From Ianthella basta (Eukaryota > Porifera > Demospongiae > Verongiida > Ianthellidae): a stretch of DNA of 64,000 nt. The notes beneath the pieces are model-generated. The model saw only the letters and a program-made list of their open reading frames with translations. It had not been told where the DNA came from and made no database searches. Positions 59,901 to 64,000 of this stretch are shown here, in pieces; within the stretch, counting starts at the first letter, position 1; the number at the start of each line of letters is the position of its first letter. The stretch is from positions 472,001 to 536,000 of the forward strand of contig OZ025888.1 of assembly GCA_964019415.1 (NCBI GenBank). Reading direction: 5' to 3'. A program made the translations under genes and the position numbers.

Positions 59901-62900
59901 ATTTAATACGTAGTATCCCCCTAGGACACTACCCATTTAATACGTAGTGTCCCCTAGTATACTGCCCATTTAATACGTAGTGTCCCCCTAGGACACTACC
60001 CATTTAATACGTAGTGTCCCCCTAGGACACTGCCCATTTAATACGTAGTGTCCCCCTAGGACATTACCCATTTAATACGTAGTGTTTCCCTAGTACACTG
60101 CCCATTTAATACGTAGTGTCCCCCTAGTACACTACCCATTTAATACGTAGTGTCCCCCTAGGACACTACCCATTTAATACATAGTGTCCCCCTAGGACAC
60201 TACCCATTTAATACATAGTGTCCCCCTAGGACACTACCCATTTAATACATAGTGTCCCCCTAGTACACTACCCATTTAATACGTAGTGTCCCCCTAGTAC
60301 ACTACCCATTTAATACGTAGTGTCCCCCTAGTACACTACCCATTTAATACGTAGTGTCCCCCTAGGACACTACTCATTTAATACGTAGTGTCCCCCTAGT
60401 ACATTACCCATTTAATACATAGTGTCCCCCTAGCACACTACCCATTTAATACATAGTGTCCCCCTAGTACACTGCCCATTTAATACATAGTGTCCCCCTA
60501 GTACACTACCCATTTAATACATAGTGTCTCCCTAGGACACTACCCATTTAATACATAGTGTCCCCCTAGGACACTACCCATTTAATACGTAGTGTTCCCC
60601 TAGTACACTACCCATTTAATACGTAGTGTCCCTAGTACACTGCCCATTTAATACATAGTGACCCCCTAGGACACTACCCATTTAATACGTAGTGTTCCCC
60701 TAGTACACTACCCATTTAATACGTAGTATTCCCCTAGTACACTACCCATTTAATACGTAGTGTCCCCCTAGTACACTACCCATTTAATACGTAGTGTCCC
60801 CCTAGGACACTACCCATTTAATACGTGGTGTCCCCCTAGTAAACTACTCATTTAATACGTAGTGTCCCCCTAGGACACTACCCATTTAATACGTAGTGTC
60901 CCCCTAGGACACTAGCCATTTAATACGTGGTGTCCCCCTAGTACACTACCCATTTAATACGTAGTGTCCCCCTAGTACACTACCCATTTAATACGTAGTG
61001 TCCCCCTAGTACACTACCCATTTAATACGTGGTGTCCCCCTAGTACACTACCCATTCAATACATAGTGTCCCCCTAGTGCACTACCCATTTAATACGTAG
61101 TGTCCCCCTAGGACACTACCCATTTAAAACATAGTGTCCCCCTAGTACACTACCCATTTAATACGTAGTGTCCCCCTAGTACATTACCCATTTAATACAT
61201 AGTGTTCCCCTAGGACACTGCCCATTTAATACGTAGTGTCTCCCTAGTACACTTCCCATTTAATACGTAGTGTTCCCCTAGTACACTGCCCATTTAATAC
61301 GTAGTGTCCCCCTAGGACACTACCCATTTAATACGTAGTGTCCCCTAGTATACTGCCCATTTAATACGTAGTGTCCCCCTAGGACACTACCCATTTAATA
61401 CGTAGTATCCCCCTAGGACACTACCCATTTAATACGTAGTGTCCCCTAGTATACTGCCCATTTAATACGTAGTGTCCCCCTAGGACACTACCCATTTAAT
61501 ACGTAGTGTCCCCCTAGGACACTGCCAATTTAATACGTAGTGTCCCCCTAGGACATTACCCATTTAATACGTAGTGTTTTTCTAGTACACTGCCCATTTA
61601 ATACGTAGTGTCCCCCTAGTACACTACCCATTTAATACGTAGTGTCCCCCTAGGACACTACCCATTTAATACATAGTGTCCCCCTAGGACACTACCCATT
61701 TAATACATAGTGTCCCCCTAGGACACTACCCATTTAATACATAGTGTCCCCCTAGTACACTACCCATTTAATACGTAGTGTCCCCCTAGTACACTACCCA
61801 TTTAATACGTAGTGTCCCCCTAGTACACTACCCATTTAATACGTAGTGTCCCCCTAGGACACTACTCATTTAATACGTAGCGTCCCCCTAGTACATTACC
61901 CATTTAATACATAGTGTCCCCTTAGCACACTACCCATTTAATACATAGTGTCCCCCTAGTACACTGCCCATTTAATACATAGTGTCCCCCTAGTACACTA
62001 CCCATTTAATACATAGTGTCCCCCTAGGACACTACCCATTTAATACGTAGTGTCCCCCTAGGACACTACCCATTTAATACGTAGTGTCCCCCTAGGACAC
62101 TACCCATTTAATACATAGTGTCCCCCTAGGACACTACCCATTTAATACATAGTGTCCCCCTAGGACACTACCCATTTAATACGTAGTGTCCCCCTAGTAC
62201 ACTACCCATTTAATACGTAGTGTCCCCCTAGTACACTACCCATTTAATACGTAGTGTCCCCCTAGGACACTACTCATTTAATACGTAGTGTCCCCCTAGT
62301 ACATTACCCATTTAATACATAGTGTCCCCCTAGCACACTACCCATTTAATACATAGTGTCCCCCTAGTACACTGCCCATTTAATACATAGTGTCCCCCTA
62401 GTACACTGCCCATTTAATACATAGTGTCCCCCTAGGACACTACCCATTTTATACGTAGTGTCCCCCTAGGACACTACCCATTTAATACGTAGTGTTCTCC
62501 TAGTACACTGCCCATTTAATACATAGTGTCCCCCTAGTACACTACCCATTTAATACGTAGTGTCCCCCTAGGACACTACCCATTTAATACATAGTGTCCC
62601 CCTAGGACACTACCCATTTAATACGTAGTGTTCCCCTAGGACACTACCCATTCAATACATAGTGTCCCCCTGGGACACTACCCATTAAATACGTAGTGTT
62701 CCCCTAGTACACTGCCCATTTAATACATAGTGTCCCCTTAGTACACTGCCCATTTAATACGTAGTGTCCCCCTAGTACACTACTCATTTAATACGTAGTG
62801 TTCCCCTAGTACACTACCCATTTAATACGTAGTGTCCCCCTAGTACATTACCCATTTAATACATAGTGTCCGCCTAGTACATTACCCATTTAATACATAG

Positions 62901-64000
62901 TGTCCCCCTAGGACACTACCCATTTAATACGTAGTGTCCCCCTAGTACACTACCCATTTAATACGTAGTGTCCCCCTAGTACATTACCCATTTAATACGT
63001 AGTGTCCCCCTAGTACATTACCCATTTAATACATAGTGTCCCCCTAGGACACTACCCATTTAATACGTAGTGTTCCCCTAGGACACTACCCATTCAATAC
63101 GTAGTGTCCCCTAGTACACTGCCCATTTAATACGTAGTGTCCCCCTAGGACACTACCCATTTAATACGTAGTGTCCCCTAGTACACTGCCCATTTAATAC
63201 GTAGTGTCTCCCTAGTACACTGCCCATTTAATACGTAGTGTCCCCCTAGGACACTACCCATTTAATACATAGTGTCCCCCTAGAACACTACCCATTTAAT
63301 GCGTAGTGTCCCCCTAGGACACTACCCATTTAATACGTAGTGTCCCCTAGTACACTGCCCATTTAATACGTAGTGTCTCCCTAGTACACTGCCCATTTAA
63401 TACGTAGTGTCCCCCTAGTACACTACCCATTTAATACGTAGTGTCCCCTTAGTACACTACCCATTTAATACGTAGTGTCTCCCTAGTACACTGCCCATTT
63501 AATACGCAGTGTCCCCCTAGTACACTGCCCATTTAATACGTAGTGTTCCCCTAGGACACTACCCATTTAATACGTAGTGTTCCCCTAGGACACTACCCAT
63601 TTAATACATAGTGTTCCCCTAGGACACTACCCATTTAATACGTAGTGTTCCCCTAGGACACTACCCATTTAATACATAGTGTTCCCCTAGGACACTACCC
63701 ATTTAATACGTAGTGTTCCCCTAGGACACTACCCATCTAATACGTAGTGTTCCCCTAGGACATTATTCATTTAATACGTAGTGTCCCCTTAGTACACTAC
63801 CCATTTAATACAGAATTTCCCCCTAGTACACTACCCATTTAATACATAGTGTCCCCCTAGGACACTACTCATTTAATACGTAGTGTCCCCCTAGTACATT
63901 ACCCATTTAATACATAGTGTCCCCCTAGGACACTACCCATTTAATACATAGTGTCCCCCTAGTACACTGCCCATTTAATACATAGTGTCCCCCTAGTACA
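44957..64000. repeat. giant satellite array, unit about 34 bp
   Basis: Roughly 560 copies run to the end of the window without interruption. The unit consists of CCATTTAATACGTAGTGT, then CCCCCTAG, then a G or T followed by ACACTAC or ACACTGC. Most variation is at four places: ACGT/ACAT, GTCC/GTTC, AGG/AGT and TACC/TGCC. GTAGTGTCC and GGACACTAC are perfect 9-bp inverted arms around a 5-nt loop in the AGG variants. There are no unique spacers and no coding capacity. Confidence 0.98.

Noticed and set aside
44957..64000. CRISPR-like array (regular short repeats with hairpins)
   Set aside because: The repeat is continuous, with no unique spacers, no cas genes and eukaryotic neighbours. It is a satellite.

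Overview
The window is animal nuclear DNA. Its genes have many spliced exons with GT-AG introns, and AC/GT microsatellites, minisatellites, SINE- and MITE-like repeats and a huge satellite array are present. The proteins match metazoan families (RGS22, RSPH3, PACRG, LYRM2, the C8orf33 family, eIF2-gamma). Short intergenic distances and an eIF2-gamma that keeps an ancestral four-cysteine knuckle suggest an early-branching animal, most likely a sponge. The species cannot be named from the sequence alone.

Layout. 1-2050: a promoter region disrupted by a large inverted/direct repeat cassette. 2051-10910 (+): RGS22-like protein, 14 exons, about 1236 aa. 11293-13046 (-): C8orf33/UPF0488-like protein, 3 exons. 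13135-16468 (-): radial spoke head protein 3, 9 exons. 17212-18000 (-): LYRM2-like protein, 3 exons. 18179-19914 (+): PACRG, 5 exons, divergent from LYRM2 across 178 bp. 19915-22166: gene-poor. 22167-23080 (-): multi-pass TLC-like membrane protein with one apparent frameshift. 23417-29489 (-): EIF2S3 (eIF2-gamma), 12 exons, 469 aa. 29674-39882 (+): tandem AAA+ ATPase, 22 exons, about 1092 aa, divergent from EIF2S3 across 184 bp. 39883-44950: gene-poor, with two copies of a tRNA-derived SINE, a 79-bp hairpin minisatellite and an orphan exon-like piece. 44957-64000: one uninterrupted array of a roughly 34-bp satellite that runs off the window.

Three genes (RGS22, RSPH3, PACRG) belong to ciliary or flagellar biology. 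The RSPH3 and PACRG promoters carry RFX X-box-like motifs. EIF2S3 is a translation housekeeping gene, LYRM2 a mitochondrial LYR protein. The most unusual gene is the tandem AAA+ ATPase. Its second ATPase domain reads like the bacterial AAA family found near extracellular contractile injection systems and similar loci, yet it sits in a 22-exon animal gene.

Exon boundaries were read by hand from splice motifs, reading-frame continuity and family alignment from memory. In every spliced model all exon phases join without a break. The longest open frames elsewhere are translations of AC/GT or minisatellite repeats and are not genes.
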